Source: Akkermansiaceae bacterium (GTDB lineage: Bacteria; Verrucomicrobiota; Verrucomicrobiia; Verrucomicrobiales; Akkermansiaceae). Taken from it: a DNA stretch of 64,000 nt. The stretch's first letter is position 1. Each line of letters begins with the position of its first letter. Where the stretch lies: positions 1 to 64,000 of the forward strand of contig SUVL01000011.1 in the NCBI GenBank assembly GCA_015062005.1, given 5' to 3'. Of this stretch, positions 63,112 through 64,000 are shown in pieces. The notes under the pieces were generated by a model. The model was not told the origin of the DNA. It made no database searches and was given only the letters and a program-made list of their open reading frames with translations. Made by a program: the position numbers and the translations under genes.

Positions 63112-64000
63112 GGTTTCACTTGCACGGCATCCAGCGGGTGGTTATCGAGCAGCAGCGGGTGCCAGCCGCTCACGGCGGGGGATTTGAGATAGGTGCGCTC
63201 GCTCCAATACAGCGGGATGACAGGCTGAGCCTCAAGCATGAGCTGCTCTGCTCGGCGCAGATGGGTCCGGCGTTCATCCGCAGCACCGGTGGCGCGGGCG
63301 GCAGCCAGGGCGGCATCGCAGTCCGGGCTTCCCCAGCCGGTGCAATTATTGCCACCACCACTGCGCCAGAGTTCCACAAAGGTGGCAGCATCCAGAAAAT
63401 CGCCGCTCCAGGAGGAAGAGGATATATCGTAATCTCCATTCTGCTGGGCGGCCTTGTAGGCGGTCCATTCACAGGCGCGGATTTCCACGTGAATGCCCAG
63501 TTCCTTCTGCCACATAGCCTGGATGGTCTCAGCCATCACGCGTTGCACATCGCGGCTGGTGGTCATGATTTCCAGCGTAGGGAAGCCTTTCCCTTCCGGA
63601 TAGCCTGCCTCGGCCAGCAAACGGCGTGCCTGCCCGGCAGCCAGCCGGCGGTTGTATGCCGATGCAGCTTCTACAGAGTAGCCGGCACCGGGCGGCGTGA
63701 AAGTGGTGGCCGGTCGCCCCGCGCCACGCACCACATCATTCACCAGCGTCTCGCGGTCGATGGCCAGCGAGAGCGCACGGCGCACGCGCACATCATCCAG
63801 CGGCGGGCGGGTGGTGTTCAGACGGTAGAAAATGGTGCAATAGTAGGGGTCCTGGCAGTAGGCATCCGGGCGGCGGGCTTTAGCCACACTCAGCAGCTCC
63901 GGCGGCACGTTGTTGGAAATGTGCAGCTTACCATCCATGAACATGCGGGTCTCCGTGTAGCCGTTCACAATGGGCAGGAAGCGTATGCCGCGGTTACGCA
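63108..64000 (-). CDS. oppA: Oligopeptide ABC transporter substrate-binding protein, 5' end outside the window
   Basis: VRRALSLAIDRETLVNDVVRGAGRPATTFTPPG...LLAEAGYPEGKGFPTL, QPVIPLYW; frame stays open to the window end. Confidence 0.88.
   Translation of the reverse strand, partial: RNRGIRFLPIVNGYTETRMFMDGKLHISNNVPPELLSVAKARRPDAYCQDPYYCTIFYRLNTTRPPLDDVRVRRALSLAIDRETLVNDVVRGAGRPATTFTPPGAGYSVEAASAYNRRLAAGQARRLLAEAGYPEGKGFPTLEIMTTSRDVQRVMAETIQAMWQKELGIHVEIRACEWTAYKAAQQNGDYDISSSSWSGDFLDAATFVELWRSGGGNNCTGWGSPDCDAALAAARATGAADERRTHLRRAEQLMLEAQPVIPLYWSERTYLKSPAVSGWHPLLLDNHPLDAVQVKP

Noticed and set aside
1-64000. CRISPR arrays, prophage or insertion sequence
   Set aside because: No regularly spaced direct repeats, cas-like genes, phage structural genes or transposase motifs seen on reading.

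Overview
This looks like a bacterial chromosomal window, probably Verrucomicrobiota and Akkermansia-like (inferred from GH110, GH123 and GH16 hydrolases, a PEP-CTERM tail and overall gene content). It is mostly densely packed core metabolism: panC, dnaA, gltX, queA, hisS, argB, argF, thiL, nrdAB, nrdDG, tdh, corA, two PilT-like ATPases, zupT, gluQ, opp genes and a GH110. I saw no rRNA, tRNA, CRISPR array or intact transposase, but I could not run a dedicated search. Main points of interest: (1) a tight operon at 3924-10606 encoding an FHA/GYF/Zn-ribbon/GTPase protein, a GAP1-like partner and a membrane coiled-coil protein, a candidate GTPase-centred conflict or signalling system; (2) a class III ribonucleotide reductase whose glycyl-radical domain appears to be on a separate small ORF; (3) a family of modular palindromic intergenic elements, two copies of which are 139/140 identical, sharing the terminal word AAATTGGAATTTGT with otherwise different elements; (4) a perfect 15-bp-arm palindrome over the promoter of an Rrf2 regulator; (5) recurrent TTGACA-N17-TAnnnT promoters placed 6-9 nt before start codons, predicting leaderless mRNAs; (6) a PilU-like ATPase with a duplicated N-terminal module. 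All family calls come from reading motifs, not from database searches.
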